DNA from: Bacillota bacterium | Lineage (GTDB): Bacteria; Bacillota; Clostridia; Christensenellales; CAG-138 | NCBI GenBank assembly: GCA_023400985.1 | Contig: JAEXEN010000038.1 | Location: forward strand, 283,336 to 347,335 | Length of the DNA stretch: 64,000 nt | Direction of reading: 5' to 3' | Shown: in pieces, positions 20,868-28,582 of the stretch | Numbering within the stretch: position 1 is the first letter of the stretch | Layout of the letters: each line of letters begins with the position of its first letter | Program-made: the position numbers and the translations under genes | The notes under the pieces: model-generated | The model's input: only the letters and a program-made list of their open reading frames with translations | The model's database searches: none | What the model was told of the DNA's origin: nothing

Positions 20868-21349
20868 GTATTAGGTTCTCCTTCCAAAGCTTTTTCAGCG
20901 CTTTCGCGCATGATTTCATCCGTAACGTCCGAAAGCCTGTTGATGAGCTCAATGAGCTTACGGGTGTTCTCCTCTCCAAAGCGGCGTATGCCTTCCTCCA
21001 TCAGGCCGTGGATATGCCTTTTTGCGCTTTTAAGTATTTCGGTCCCCTTCGGCGTCAAAATCACCATGACCTTGCGGCGGTCGGCCTTATCGGTCTCCCG
21101 TATGATCAGGTCCTTGCTTTCAAGCGCGCTTAAAATTTGGGAAATGGCGGGCCTGGAGAAATCCAGACGGTTTTGTATTTCGGAAACCGAAGCACGGTCC
21201 CCGCCGCAAAACGGTCTGCCTTCGATTTGGCTCAACACGAAAAACTCGCCTTTTCGTATGCTGAATTCCGGTGGGAAAGGCAGCTCCTGCTTTTTAAAAC
21301 GCATCGTCGCGCGCAGCAATTCATGAGAAAGGTTTTTCATCAGCACCAC
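20864..21349 (-). CDS. MarR-family transcriptional regulator
   Basis: A 161-residue winged-helix regulator. The DNA-binding core is near residues 60-105 (VSEIQNRLDFSRPAISQILSALESKDLIIRETDKADRRKVMVILTPKG), with the beta-wing DKADRRKV. It is the first gene of the operon with the two ABC half-transporters and overlaps the next by 4 bp. It is probably a ligand-responsive repressor of this exporter; the ligand is unknown. Confidence 0.9.
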   Translation of the reverse strand: MVLMKNLSHELLRATMRFKKQELPFPPEFSIRKGEFFVLSQIEGRPFCGGDRASVSEIQNRLDFSRPAISQILSALESKDLIIRETDKADRRKVMVILTPKGTEILKSAKRHIHGLMEEGIRRFGEENTRKLIELINRLSDVTDEIMRESAEKALEGEPNT

Positions 21350-21500
21350 CTGAAAATTAATTTATATTATAAACTATTAAGCACCTAACAATTTTAGTGT
21401 GTTTTGTACCTCTGCGCAATAGCGCGGCGTGAACTTAATGTGAAATCGGCGCGTAAAAAATGGGGAAAAATATGGCTCCCGTATGCCCGCAAATAAGGAA

Positions 21501-21527
21501 TGCCCGCAAAGACGCGCTTTGCGGGCA
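21501..21527 (-). terminator. hairpin downstream of GNAT gene
   Basis: TGCCCGCAAAG and CTTTGCGGGCA form a perfect 11-bp stem around ACGCG, just beyond the acetyltransferase stop. No clear U tract follows on the minus strand, so termination is plausible but not certain. Confidence 0.5.
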
Positions 21528-21542
21528 CTTGAAAAAGCGTAG

Positions 21543-22310
21543 CTATCGGTTTGCGTTGCTTACGAATTCCGTATCCTTAGCGGTCATTTCTACCCAAGCG
21601 GGAAGAAAGCCGCTTTTAACGGCATTGCGGACGGATTTGATGTTCGACCATGCCGCGCAGTAGAAGGGCACCTTGCCGCGCTCGATGATCTCAACAGCGA
21701 GGCGGCTCGTGAGAGCGGATGCAATGCCACGCCTTCTGTACGGCGGCAGCACATCCACGCCGATCTGCCACATAGTTTCACAGTCCGCGCTGCAGCCCGC
21801 CATGCCGATGAGCGTTTCGCCGTCGTAGGCGACAGCCGCGAGCATGTCAAGGTGCTTGCGCCTTTCACACAGCGCGTTACTCCATTGCGGCGTGTAGAGA
21901 TCGGCAAAATCCGCCTGCGTGAGGAGCTTTATGCTAAAATCGCAGGGGAGAGGGCGAAGTTTATCGATATCGGGCAGGAAATATTCCGCCATGTAGCATA
22001 TTCGGTAACTAAGCGCTTGCAGCGCATCGTTGAGCACATGGAGATTGGGCGTCTCAAAGCAATGCTCGACGGGGTATTTTTCGATGTACGCCCTCACGAT
22101 ATCGGCTGTTTGTTCGTTGACAGAGGCCACAATGTTGTTCCCGTAGGAAACGAGATTGCATGAAAAGGGCAGCACGAGGTATTTCCGTGCTTCGGGATGC
22201 GGCGCGGAAAATACCACCTTGCTTTCCGATTGCAAAAAATCGCCGGCATCGCAATTGAGGTCAATGGCCGATTGGCGCATGGCAGTTTGGAGGATTTTCC
22301 TTTTGGTCAT
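21543..22310 (-). CDS. GNAT-family N-acetyltransferase
   Basis: A 255-residue protein whose C-terminal half is a GNAT fold. The acetyl-CoA loop is seen as VDVLPPYRRRGIASALTSRLAVEIIERG, preceded by the beta-4 segment MAGCSADCETMWQIG and followed by WSNIKSVRNAVKSGF. The N-terminal 110 residues form a separate alpha/beta region typical of this subgroup. The acceptor is unknown. It is transcribed alone on the minus strand. Confidence 0.82.
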   Translation of the reverse strand: MTKRKILQTAMRQSAIDLNCDAGDFLQSESKVVFSAPHPEARKYLVLPFSCNLVSYGNNIVASVNEQTADIVRAYIEKYPVEHCFETPNLHVLNDALQALSYRICYMAEYFLPDIDKLRPLPCDFSIKLLTQADFADLYTPQWSNALCERRKHLDMLAAVAYDGETLIGMAGCSADCETMWQIGVDVLPPYRRRGIASALTSRLAVEIIERGKVPFYCAAWSNIKSVRNAVKSGFLPAWVEMTAKDTEFVSNANR

Positions 22311-22363
22311 AGTTAACTCCTTAAAAGCATAAACTACATGCCATCATAGCATAATTTCGCATG

Positions 22364-22399
22364 TTAAAAAAGCCAGAGAACGCGATGCGTCTCCGGCTT
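22364..22399 (-). terminator. rho-independent terminator of the lipoprotein gene
   Basis: On the minus strand, AAGCCGGAGACGC pairs with GCGTTCTCTGGCTT (one bulge) and is followed by a run of T, directly after the lipoprotein stop. Confidence 0.8.
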
Positions 22400-22427
22400 A
22401 CCAGATAGTTCGGTAGTAAGTCGGGCA

Positions 22428-23177
22428 TTACCCGATGCTGTAAAACAGACCGGCCATCTGTTCGGTAATGTTCTCGTTAAAGCTGGTCAGCGCGATAACC
22501 GCCATATAGTTTCCTTGTTTTATACAGGTCATAGATTCGTATAAAAGGACCCCTGAAATTTCACCGGTCACGACTAGACCAGGCCTGGTTGCTCCGGCAA
22601 ACTCGACAGAGCTTTTCTCAATGACAAGGTTCTCGATGCCCGAGGATTCAAATGCCGCCGGAAGAGACTCCAAGGTAACGTCCAGATACTTGTCTTCATC
22701 TAAAGCCATGCCGTACACGACGCCGAGGTTTTCGATCGCAATACTGATATTTGCGAGTCCGTCGGATGAAGCGGCGTACATATCGTAAACGACTTTACCG
22801 CTGTCCGTCGACTCTTGAATTATTTTTGAGAGCTCCTCATCTCCGATGGCGTCCGCAGCGATCCCGCTCAGCTCTGCAAGCTGTTCATCGCCGAAATATA
22901 CCCAGTTTTCGTCCAACTCGCAGGCGATTCCGATAAAATCGTTTGTATAAATGCCGCCATTCGTGGAACCCATTCTGTATTCGTTTTCTTCGGGGGTCGG
23001 CGTTGCGGCGCCGGGGGTGGGGGATGCGGGGATTGCATCCGTTGTATCAGCCGTGTTTTCTATGTCCGTATCCGTTACCTTTCCTGAGATATCCGGATTA
23101 CCGCATGCGGCCAAAATAAAAACCAGAATCATCAAGGATGCAAGAAGTACCGGGAGAAATTTGAATGTTTTCTTCAT
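22428..23177 (-). CDS. hypothetical lipoprotein
   Basis: A 249-residue exported protein with a lipobox LAAC near Cys25. An acidic, Thr/Pro-rich linker (residues 26-65, with TPGAATPTPEENE) links to a globular domain beginning NDFIGIACELDENWVYFGDEQLAELSG. That opening is shared by hypothetical lipoproteins of gut Clostridia; no function is known. It stands alone between terminators. Confidence 0.6.
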   Translation of the reverse strand: MKKTFKFLPVLLASLMILVFILAACGNPDISGKVTDTDIENTADTTDAIPASPTPGAATPTPEENEYRMGSTNGGIYTNDFIGIACELDENWVYFGDEQLAELSGIAADAIGDEELSKIIQESTDSGKVVYDMYAASSDGLANISIAIENLGVVYGMALDEDKYLDVTLESLPAAFESSGIENLVIEKSSVEFAGATRPGLVVTGEISGVLLYESMTCIKQGNYMAVIALTSFNENITEQMAGLFYSIG

Positions 23178-23384
23178 TTCGTCTCTCCTAAATAGTTATT
23201 TGTTATAATGTCATTTTAACTTGAAAAATTCGGTTACGCAATAACAGAAAATATGCTAAGTTTTGACAAAAATAAAACAATACGTTTTATAAGGAAATTA
23301 TTGACAAAAATAGGGCCATATAGTATTTTTTTATACAAATATAAGAACGCTGTGAGAAAGCAATACTGTCTTAAGGAGCGGCTC

Positions 23385-23963
23385 GTGGACAAAAAACTAT
23401 TTAAAAATCGTTCGGAATTCAGAAGCTGGCTTCAAGAAAACGCTCTTTCCGGAGCAGGCATATGGCTAATATTCGGCAAGAACAAGAAATGCGAAACGAT
23501 AAAAGCAAGCGAAGCGCTTGAAGAAGCCCTGTGCTTCGGCTGGATCGACGGACAGATGCAAAGTGTAGACGACGATACATACGTCAAATATTTCAAGCAG
23601 CGCAGCAAAACCAGCAAATGGTCGGAGAAAAATAAAACCCTTGTTCTTACGCTCGAATCACAAGGGCTGATGACCGATTTCGGCAGGGCTAAGATCGAAA
23701 TCGCAAAGCAGAACGGGAATTGGAGTGTTCCCAAGCAAGAGCCGATCACCGAAGAGCAAATACATGAATTCGAGGATCTGCTCAAATCTCATGAAACCGC
23801 ATGGACGAATTTCAAAAAAATGCCGCCTTCGGCCAGAAAAGCATATACGGCTTCATATATCTTTACGAAGACGGACGAAGGCAGGCAAAAAAGGTTTCAG
23901 GTAATCATCGAACGCTTGGATCTAAACCTTAACCCAATGGAAAGCATGAAAAAGAAAAATTGA
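23385..23963 (+). CDS. YdeI/OmpD-associated family protein
   Basis: A 192-residue protein of the YdeI family (bacteriocin-protection-like). Characteristic stretches are FRSWLQENA, GIWLIFGKNK, EALCFGWIDGQ and YVKYFKQRSKTSKWSEKN, with the C-terminal MPPSARKAYTASYIFTKTDEGRQKRFQVIIERL. An upstream in-frame extension exists, but GTG at 23385 behind AAGGAG fits both the family N terminus and the ribosome-binding spacing. The molecular role is unclear. It may be the last host gene before the prophage attachment tRNA. Confidence 0.8.
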   Translation: MDKKLFKNRSEFRSWLQENALSGAGIWLIFGKNKKCETIKASEALEEALCFGWIDGQMQSVDDDTYVKYFKQRSKTSKWSEKNKTLVLTLESQGLMTDFGRAKIEIAKQNGNWSVPKQEPITEEQIHEFEDLLKSHETAWTNFKKMPPSARKAYTASYIFTKTDEGRQKRFQVIIERLDLNLNPMESMKKKN

Positions 23964-24002
23964 ACTTCTGCGGCCCGCGGCTGCGTTCGCCTCTTAAATA
24001 TC

Positions 24003-24032
24003 TTGACAAACGCGCCCGTCTGGTGTTACCAT
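24003..24032 (+). promoter_or_regulatory. promoter of tRNA-Pro
   Basis: TTGACA at 24003-24008 and TACCAT at 24027-24032 are spaced 18 bp apart, 21 bp before the mature tRNA 5' end. Confidence 0.6.
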
Positions 24033-24053
24033 ATCAAAGGTTCAAGGAAGCAT

Positions 24054-24130
24054 CTGGGTGTGGCGCAGTTTGGTAGCGTGCTTGAATGGGGTTCAAGAGG
24101 CCGGAAGTTCAAATCTTCTCACCCAGACCA
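24054..24130 (+). tRNA. tRNA-Pro (anticodon GGG)
   Basis: A 77-nucleotide cloverleaf with encoded CCA. The acceptor stem CTGGGTG pairs with CACCCAG; the anticodon stem CTTGA pairs with TCAAG around loop ATGGGGT, giving anticodon GGG at 24088-24090. The T-arm is GGAAG-TTCAAAT-CTTCT. The adjacent outward-facing integrase shows that its 3' end serves as the phage attachment site and that the gene is kept intact at the left boundary. Confidence 0.95.
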
Positions 24131-24134
24131 AGAA

Positions 24135-24170
24135 AATGCCTAATTCTCTAGGGAATCAGGCATTTTTTCT
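24135..24170 (+). terminator. terminator after tRNA-Pro / at attL
   Basis: AATGCCT-A-ATTC pairs with GAAT-C-AGGCATT (24135-24146 with 24053-style spacing closed at 24153-24164) and is followed by TTTTCTTTT. It ends tRNA transcription at the prophage side of the junction. Confidence 0.8.
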
Positions 24171-24249
24171 TTTATAAAAAACTCGCAAAAACTCATAAAA
24201 AAATGACATACCGACAACAATACAGACAACGAAACTGTGTTCAATGAAG

Positions 24250-25416
24250 CTATATTTGATCAATGATTTCGCGCTTTGATTTCAAATCCTCATGCTGATA
24301 TTTTAGGGTCATTTCGTATGACGTATGGCCCATTAGCGCTGCCTTGTCTTTTTGGCTACCATCTACGTTTTTCATGGACGTAGCGAACGTATGTCTGCAT
24401 GAGTACGGGCTAAACGTGGGCTTTTCGCCTTGTTTTGGTATGGGCTGTATGCCGAGCCGTGCCAAGCATGGATAAAAATAATCCTCTCGATAGGTTCGTT
24501 CGTTGATTGGACTGTTCCCTGGTACAAAGATATATTCAGTAGGGTTCTGTACAAGGCGGTCAATGAGCGGCTGAATCTTTGAGTTTATTGGTATCGTAAG
24601 ATTCTTACCCGCCTTCGTCTTGCTCCCACCCGTAATGGTTCGTTCGGTCATGTCATAATCGCTCTTTCTTATGGCGAGAAGTGCGGAGGGGCGATAGCCG
24701 AGATAACAGGCACACGCAATTATTGCCGCTGCATTATCGCCCGCAAGAGCGGCCTCAAGGATTTTATCTCGCGTTTCATTCGGGAAAGCATTATACGATT
24801 CCGTTTCAAGCCTCGGTATCCAGATGTTTTTAGCATGGTTTACCGTCACGAGTTGTTTTTCGATGGCGAGCGTAAACATCAGCGTACCAAGTGCTTTCAT
24901 GTTTTCTCGTGTCCGCTTGCCATAAGGGCAGGCAGCAACACAGTTTTGCATATCTTCTGTGGTCATGTCTACTACTTTAATAGCGTAGATCGGCTTGAAG
25001 TGTTTATATGCCGCTTTATAACAATCAAGCGTGCTTTTACCCACGCGTTCTGCATGACGCTCAATAAGCTGGTCATAAAGCTTGGAGAACGTAATGCCTG
25101 CGTGTTTCACCTTGGCGGGCTGACCTCGCAACTCTGCGCAATACTCCAAAGCTTCGCGCTTTGTCTTAAACCCTCCCTTGGTGCGCTTGATCGGGATAAG
25201 GTGCGGTTCTTTCTCTTGACTATCTTCGGGCCGTTCTTCTTCTTTCCACGCTACCGTCACGCTGGCTGTCCATGTTTTACCACGCTTATAAGCCGTACCC
25301 ATGCCGTTTGAACGGGTGCGGCGGTGTTGCTTTACGGTCTGCTCGGCCCCGCAATAAAGGCAGAACACGCTTTCGTCTGGTATTTCTTTTTGGCATTTTT
25401 TGTTTCTACAGATCAT
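24250..25416 (-). CDS. int: tyrosine-recombinase integrase with N-terminal zinc ribbon
   Basis: A 388-residue phage integrase catalysing site-specific insertion and excision at the tRNA-Pro 3' end. Residues 1-25 form a zinc ribbon (CRNKKC...CLYCG). An AP2-like arm-binding segment (GMGTAYKRGKTWTASVTV) and an SAM-like core-binding domain (about 105-205) follow. The catalytic domain has GYRPSALLAI (Arg), SCRHTFATSM (His-x-x-Arg), LMGHTS (His) and the nucleophile Tyr in MTLKYQHED. Its stop is 120 bp from the tRNA, facing it. Excision presumably needs the small HTH protein at 28583 or another directionality factor. Confidence 0.95.
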   Translation of the reverse strand: MICRNKKCQKEIPDESVFCLYCGAEQTVKQHRRTRSNGMGTAYKRGKTWTASVTVAWKEEERPEDSQEKEPHLIPIKRTKGGFKTKREALEYCAELRGQPAKVKHAGITFSKLYDQLIERHAERVGKSTLDCYKAAYKHFKPIYAIKVVDMTTEDMQNCVAACPYGKRTRENMKALGTLMFTLAIEKQLVTVNHAKNIWIPRLETESYNAFPNETRDKILEAALAGDNAAAIIACACYLGYRPSALLAIRKSDYDMTERTITGGSKTKAGKNLTIPINSKIQPLIDRLVQNPTEYIFVPGNSPINERTYREDYFYPCLARLGIQPIPKQGEKPTFSPYSCRHTFATSMKNVDGSQKDKAALMGHTSYEMTLKYQHEDLKSKREIIDQI

Positions 25417-25464
25417 AATATGCCTCCGCTTATAATCGCTTATAATAATGTAGAATTACGCCGT

Positions 25465-26520
25465 TTAGGTGCGCAGGGTATATTTTTCAAAATCTTTTAA
25501 AGTGCTTTCTACCCATGACCTAAATAGTGAGGCAAGCTCAATTACTATAGGTGATTCTGCTAAATGCGAAGCGTCAGTCGAAATATCATGAACAAAAGAA
25601 CCCGCAATTATTTTCGGTAATCTTTGTGTGATGTCCATCGGTTGGCCTTCGCCTAAAAGTTCGCTGGGCATCGGTATTCCAGCCATTTCTTCGTCCATAT
25701 CATTTTGATTAGCTGCTCGCTCATAAATATCTAAATACTTATCAAAATCAGAACTAGATTCATCAATCTGGAACGTATTTTTGAGAAAAACATAATAGGC
25801 GAAAACAGCGGCTAGATCGATAGATGTGTCTCGTTTTTGAGCATAATTCCACTCGAACAAAAAACCACAACGAATATGCAGAAATAGACGCAATGATAAG
25901 GTTGAACAGTCTGCAATCTGGTATTTGAGTATTATGGAATCCGCCTCGTCATATAGACGTGTGATGCTCTTGTATACGAGATCTGCAAACTCATGCAATT
26001 CTAACTCAATCCCGCAATATTTCAAGAAGCCTTGTCTTTCGACTTCCTCTTCAATAATTTCATACAGTTTATCGGGATGATGCTGGTACTTACGCACTAT
26101 GCTTTGCCCCTCTATAAGCAAACAACATAAAATAAGAGACGGCAAAGTGTGCCTGTTAATCAAATCCTTAAGCTCATCAGGCTCGTCAGTCTCATAGCCT
26201 ATCCTGTTTAATAGATGCATTATCCGCTCTTTGCTTTCGTACAATTTACGAAGCGGCCCGTTCAAAACAAGGGGATACTTTGCTTCTATAGTATAGAAAA
26301 AATGATAATCATCATTTTTGTTCGGAGAGCGATGGCGGGAAGCAATATAAATGGTTATTACCCTGTTAAGCGTCATTCTCCAGTTTGCAAAGAAACCTAG
26401 CAGTAAACGAAAAACAAGATATATGCATGCAACGATAATTAAAAGCGTTCCATACCAAGGCATTGTAAGCACCCCTCTATAAATATGATCGTTCATGAAA
26501 CGTTTACGAATTTCCAACAT
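25465..26520 (-). CDS. hypothetical membrane-anchored protein in lysogeny region
   Basis: A 351-residue protein I do not recognise. It has one hydrophobic N-terminal segment (about residues 20-45, GTLLIIVACIYLVFRLLLGFF) followed by a long, mostly helical soluble part rich in Leu, Glu and Asp, with no known catalytic motif. It lies between integrase and repressor on the same strand, the usual site for genes expressed from the lysogen, so superinfection exclusion, defence or host conversion is a reasonable guess. The base composition is more AT-rich than the flanking genes, as read by eye. Confidence 0.6.
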   Translation of the reverse strand: MLEIRKRFMNDHIYRGVLTMPWYGTLLIIVACIYLVFRLLLGFFANWRMTLNRVITIYIASRHRSPNKNDDYHFFYTIEAKYPLVLNGPLRKLYESKERIMHLLNRIGYETDEPDELKDLINRHTLPSLILCCLLIEGQSIVRKYQHHPDKLYEIIEEEVERQGFLKYCGIELELHEFADLVYKSITRLYDEADSIILKYQIADCSTLSLRLFLHIRCGFLFEWNYAQKRDTSIDLAAVFAYYVFLKNTFQIDESSSDFDKYLDIYERAANQNDMDEEMAGIPMPSELLGEGQPMDITQRLPKIIAGSFVHDISTDASHLAESPIVIELASLFRSWVESTLKDFEKYTLRT

Positions 26521-26771
26521 TTTCCAACAGTATTTTCAAAATATAATGGTATACTTTGCACTACATAATGATGTACAATGAATGCATAGAAATTCTTTCC
26601 ATAATTATACTCATGGTGGTGTTGCGACGAAAAAAAAGTGAGTGCAGTTCATGCACCTTTTCTGCTTTTGGTACCGAAATAGGTACTTGTCCATTGGTAT
26701 GCCCTTGGCTTAGTTGTTGTAGTGAGAGTACAATGAGCACAAACAAACGTTCTTATACCGGGAGGGCGGTC
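26521..26771. other. intergenic region between lysogeny genes
   Basis: This 251-bp AT-rich stretch contains a -10-like TATAATGGTATACTTTG cluster near 26540-26557, and two short inverted repeats, GTGCA/TGCAC (26642-26656) and GTACC/GGTAC (26671-26686). They could be regulatory sites. The frame is open in the plus direction but lacks a convincing start until 26772. Confidence 0.4.
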
Positions 26772-26909
26772 ATGGATATTATTGAGGTTATAAAAACCCT
26801 TAATGACGAACAATGTCAGTTCATTATCTCTGCGTTAACTGAATTGCTTCGCGAAGAATCGGTTCAATCAGAGCAAGCTTGTCAGGGGGAAGCTTCGCAA
26901 TCAATTTAA
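26772..26909 (+). CDS. small 45-residue protein, antisense to repressor 3' end
   Basis: The ORF begins MDIIEVIKTLNDEQCQFIISAL, with a strong ribosome-binding site GGGAGG six bases before ATG. It is acidic and helical and resembles the C-terminal helical tail seen in XRE-type repressors. It converges on the repressor gene and overlaps its last 86 bp, so expression of the two may interfere. It may be a genuine small regulator or merely a fortuitous frame. Confidence 0.4.
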   Translation: MDIIEVIKTLNDEQCQFIISALTELLREESVQSEQACQGEASQSI

Positions 26910-27177
26910 GTACCTCTAATTGCTTCTCCGTGAGATTGCTAAATGTGACTGCATCGTGCGGTTTGTCTTCCGTAAGTTCAGATTTTGGTATGCCGAAATA
27001 ATCTGCTAATTTTTGAAGTGATGTTATGCGAGGATAAGTTACTGCACTTAGCCATCCGGCGAGCGTGGTGTAGGGAATATCTAAAGCATCGCATAAAAGC
27101 ATACGGTCCACACCGTTCTTATCAATAAAATACTGTAGGTTTCTCGAAAAAATCTCTTTATTCTCTAATCCATCCAT
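26824..27177 (-). CDS. XRE-family phage repressor (CI-like)
   Basis: A 117-residue repressor candidate. The helix-turn-helix is around residues 20-66 (MLLCDALDIPYTTLAGWLSAVTYPRITSLQKLADYFGIPKSEL). A C-terminal helical part (about 80-117) replaces the S24 peptidase domain of LexA-like repressors, so induction would not rely on RecA-stimulated self-cleavage. It is transcribed away from the Cro-like gene; the divergent promoters contain shared operator-like palindromes. It most likely keeps the prophage silent. Confidence 0.78.
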   Translation of the reverse strand: MDGLENKEIFSRNLQYFIDKNGVDRMLLCDALDIPYTTLAGWLSAVTYPRITSLQKLADYFGIPKSELTEDKPHDAVTFSNLTEKQLEVLKLIAKLPPDKLALIEPILREAIQLTQR

Positions 27178-27202
27178 AATAAGAACCTCCTAACTGTCCT
27201 GT

Positions 27203-27231
27203 ATCATACTATGTATCGGTAACAAAATCAA
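27203..27231 (-). promoter_or_regulatory. repressor promoter (PRM-like)
   Basis: On the minus strand, TTGATT (27226-27231) and TATGAT (27203-27208) are 17 bp apart. The spacer includes TTACCG, one half of the operator sequence. The repressor start lies 26 bp downstream. Confidence 0.65.
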
Positions 27232-27249
27232 TAAAAATCATAATATATT

Positions 27250-27283
27250 ACGTTTCAACGGTTGACATTACCGTTAAACGGTA
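27250..27283. promoter_or_regulatory. phage operators of the repressor/cro switch
   Basis: TACCGTTAAACGGTA at 27269-27283 is a perfect 15-bp palindrome. ACGTTTCAACGGT at 27250-27262 is a degenerate copy. They cover the spacer and the upstream edge of the rightward promoter, so binding would block RNA polymerase. Confidence 0.75.
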
Positions 27284-27290
27284 GTATGAT
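27262..27290 (+). promoter_or_regulatory. rightward early promoter (PR-like)
   Basis: TTGACA at 27262-27267 and TATGAT at 27285-27290 are separated by exactly 17 bp. The spacer is filled by the palindromic operator. It drives the Cro-like gene and the early region. Confidence 0.85.
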
Positions 27291-27332
27291 AAATACACAC
27301 AGAAAACCAATGGAACACGGGGAGGTGATTTA

Positions 27333-27545
27333 ATGAGTATATCTTTGAAGGCAGCGCGTGTAAATGCGGGATATACACAGGACTCTGCAGCCAAGAAATT
27401 GGGCATTTCTGTGTCTACGCTTGCGAATTATGAAAAGGGAAAGACAGAGCCAGGATATTCAACCATTCGTAAAATGGTTGAGGTTTATAAAGTGTCAATG
27501 GATGATCTGAATTTTTGTCGTAAGTTACCGTTTAACAGTAATTGA
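27333..27545 (+). CDS. XRE-family Cro-like regulator
   Basis: A 70-residue protein consisting of a single helix-turn-helix domain (ARVNAGYTQDSAAKKLGISVSTLANYEKGKTEP). The strong ribosome-binding site GGGGAGG precedes ATG. As the first gene of the rightward transcript it is the Cro-equivalent candidate, opposing the repressor at shared operators. An extra operator-like site overlaps its last codons. Confidence 0.82.
   Translation: MSISLKAARVNAGYTQDSAAKKLGISVSTLANYEKGKTEPGYSTIRKMVEVYKVSMDDLNFCRKLPFNSN
27525..27541. promoter_or_regulatory. operator-like site at the 3' end of cro
   Basis: TTACCGTTTAACAGTAA is an imperfect palindrome with the same core (ACCGTT-AAC-GT) as the main operators 250 bp upstream. 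It lies in the last codons of the Cro-like gene. It could serve DNA looping or as a roadblock, or be chance. Confidence 0.45.
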
Positions 27546-27619
27546 GCGTTATTCACAAGAGATATTACGGTGCGTGACACGTACCAAACAAACCAATAGA
27601 GAAAGGAATTGATTTTCAC

Positions 27620-27988
27620 ATGATGTGGTGGGTAGTTTTGGGGGTGCTTGTTGTAGCATCAGTGGTCTTCTTTGCCGTTAACCATTACCGTAACACTTGG
27701 GAAGAGTGGCCGGTTGCGTGCGGCGCAACGAGTTGCATACTGGCGATGGTTGTACTTCTTACATGCATAGTTGGTAGCCTCTCGACATCCATCAAAATTG
27801 ATCGGTTTGAGCGAGCAAAAGCATACGTCGAAACACGTTTACCGGGCGATCCCCTTGAAGACGTTGCGCTTACAAACAAAAAGATTGAGCTAAACGAATG
27901 GCTATTTGATGCACAAGCACGCAAAACGACCTATGGCACTTGGTCATTTTACCCCGAATCCGTACTTGAGCTTGAACCTATAAAGTGA
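27620..27988 (+). CDS. small phage membrane protein
   Basis: A 122-residue protein with two hydrophobic helices (about 2-20 and 33-56) and a charged C-terminal domain of about 65 residues. No family is recognised. As the second gene of the rightward operon it may act early at the membrane, for example in exclusion, but nothing in the sequence proves this. Confidence 0.6.
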   Translation: MMWWVVLGVLVVASVVFFAVNHYRNTWEEWPVACGATSCILAMVVLLTCIVGSLSTSIKIDRFERAKAYVETRLPGDPLEDVALTNKKIELNEWLFDAQARKTTYGTWSFYPESVLELEPIK

Positions 27989-28043
27989 TGCGTCGGGACG
28001 CAACCGTATTATCCAACTTTAAGCGTTTGAAAGGAGAAAGACC

Positions 28044-28241
28044 ATGAAAGTAACAATCGATGCCGGAACATGGGGTAGCACAACAGAACCCAACACAGTA
28101 GAAGATGCGTTGGACGTAATCTCTGCCGCAATAAGCGAAAAGACAATTTCTGTGTATGTGCGTATTCATGATGAAACGTGCGATAGCCATGCAAATTCGG
28201 AATCAACGGGGCGTCATATGGAGATGGGAAGCGGCGGTTAA
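28044..28241 (+). CDS. small hypothetical phage protein
   Basis: A 65-residue acidic protein (MKVTIDAGTWGSTTEPNTV...) preceded by AAGGAG. No motif is recognised. Its last codons overlap tail-to-tail with the Cas2-like gene by 4 bp. Confidence 0.5.
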   Translation: MKVTIDAGTWGSTTEPNTVEDALDVISAAISEKTISVYVRIHDETCDSHANSESTGRHMEMGSGG

Positions 28242-28498
28242 GAATTTAGCCAGTCAGATACTGTTTTCGGCAGATTGACGGCGGCCCACCCGTCGAAAGC
28301 ACAAACAAACAGCCTGTCGTTACTGTCGATGTATCGTTTGAGGTTGTCGCGAATTTGCGCATCAGTTGATGGCGTATTAATAGCCCAGCAAGATTCGCAG
28401 ATTTTAGCCCAGTTGCCATAGGCTTGGATAGCAGCTATCAAATCATCGTAGTTTCTGCCAGGAGTGCATAGGTCGTAGTTGATTAAATGCTTTCCCAT
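28238..28498 (-). CDS. Cas2-like (SinR family) protein
   Basis: An 86-residue protein on the minus strand, opposite to its neighbours. MGKHLINYDLCTPGRNYDDL, then GNWAKICESCWAI and YIDSNDRLFVCAFDGWAAVNL, follow the pattern of small ferredoxin-fold proteins annotated as SinR family or Cas2-like (Cas2/VapD superfamily): beta1 ending in Tyr-Asp, a helix, a Cys/Trp strand and the NDxLFV strand. The start at 28498 with AGAAAGG upstream fits the family better than the upstream frame start. There is no CRISPR array or cas1. Possible roles are an RNase, a toxin-like factor or an anti-defence protein. Confidence 0.72.
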   Translation of the reverse strand: MGKHLINYDLCTPGRNYDDLIAAIQAYGNWAKICESCWAINTPSTDAQIRDNLKRYIDSNDRLFVCAFDGWAAVNLPKTVSDWLNS

Positions 28499-28582
28499 AT
28501 ATAGCCTTTCTGCACGGTCCCATCTCCATGGGAGGATAATATCAAAATAAACGACACGTTTCAACAGAAAGGAGGCTATGCC

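Noticed and set aside
26556..26771. Extended N terminus of the 45-residue ORF
   Set aside because: The upstream open frame is Cys/Ser-rich without an SD; the ATG at 26772 has the only strong ribosome-binding site.
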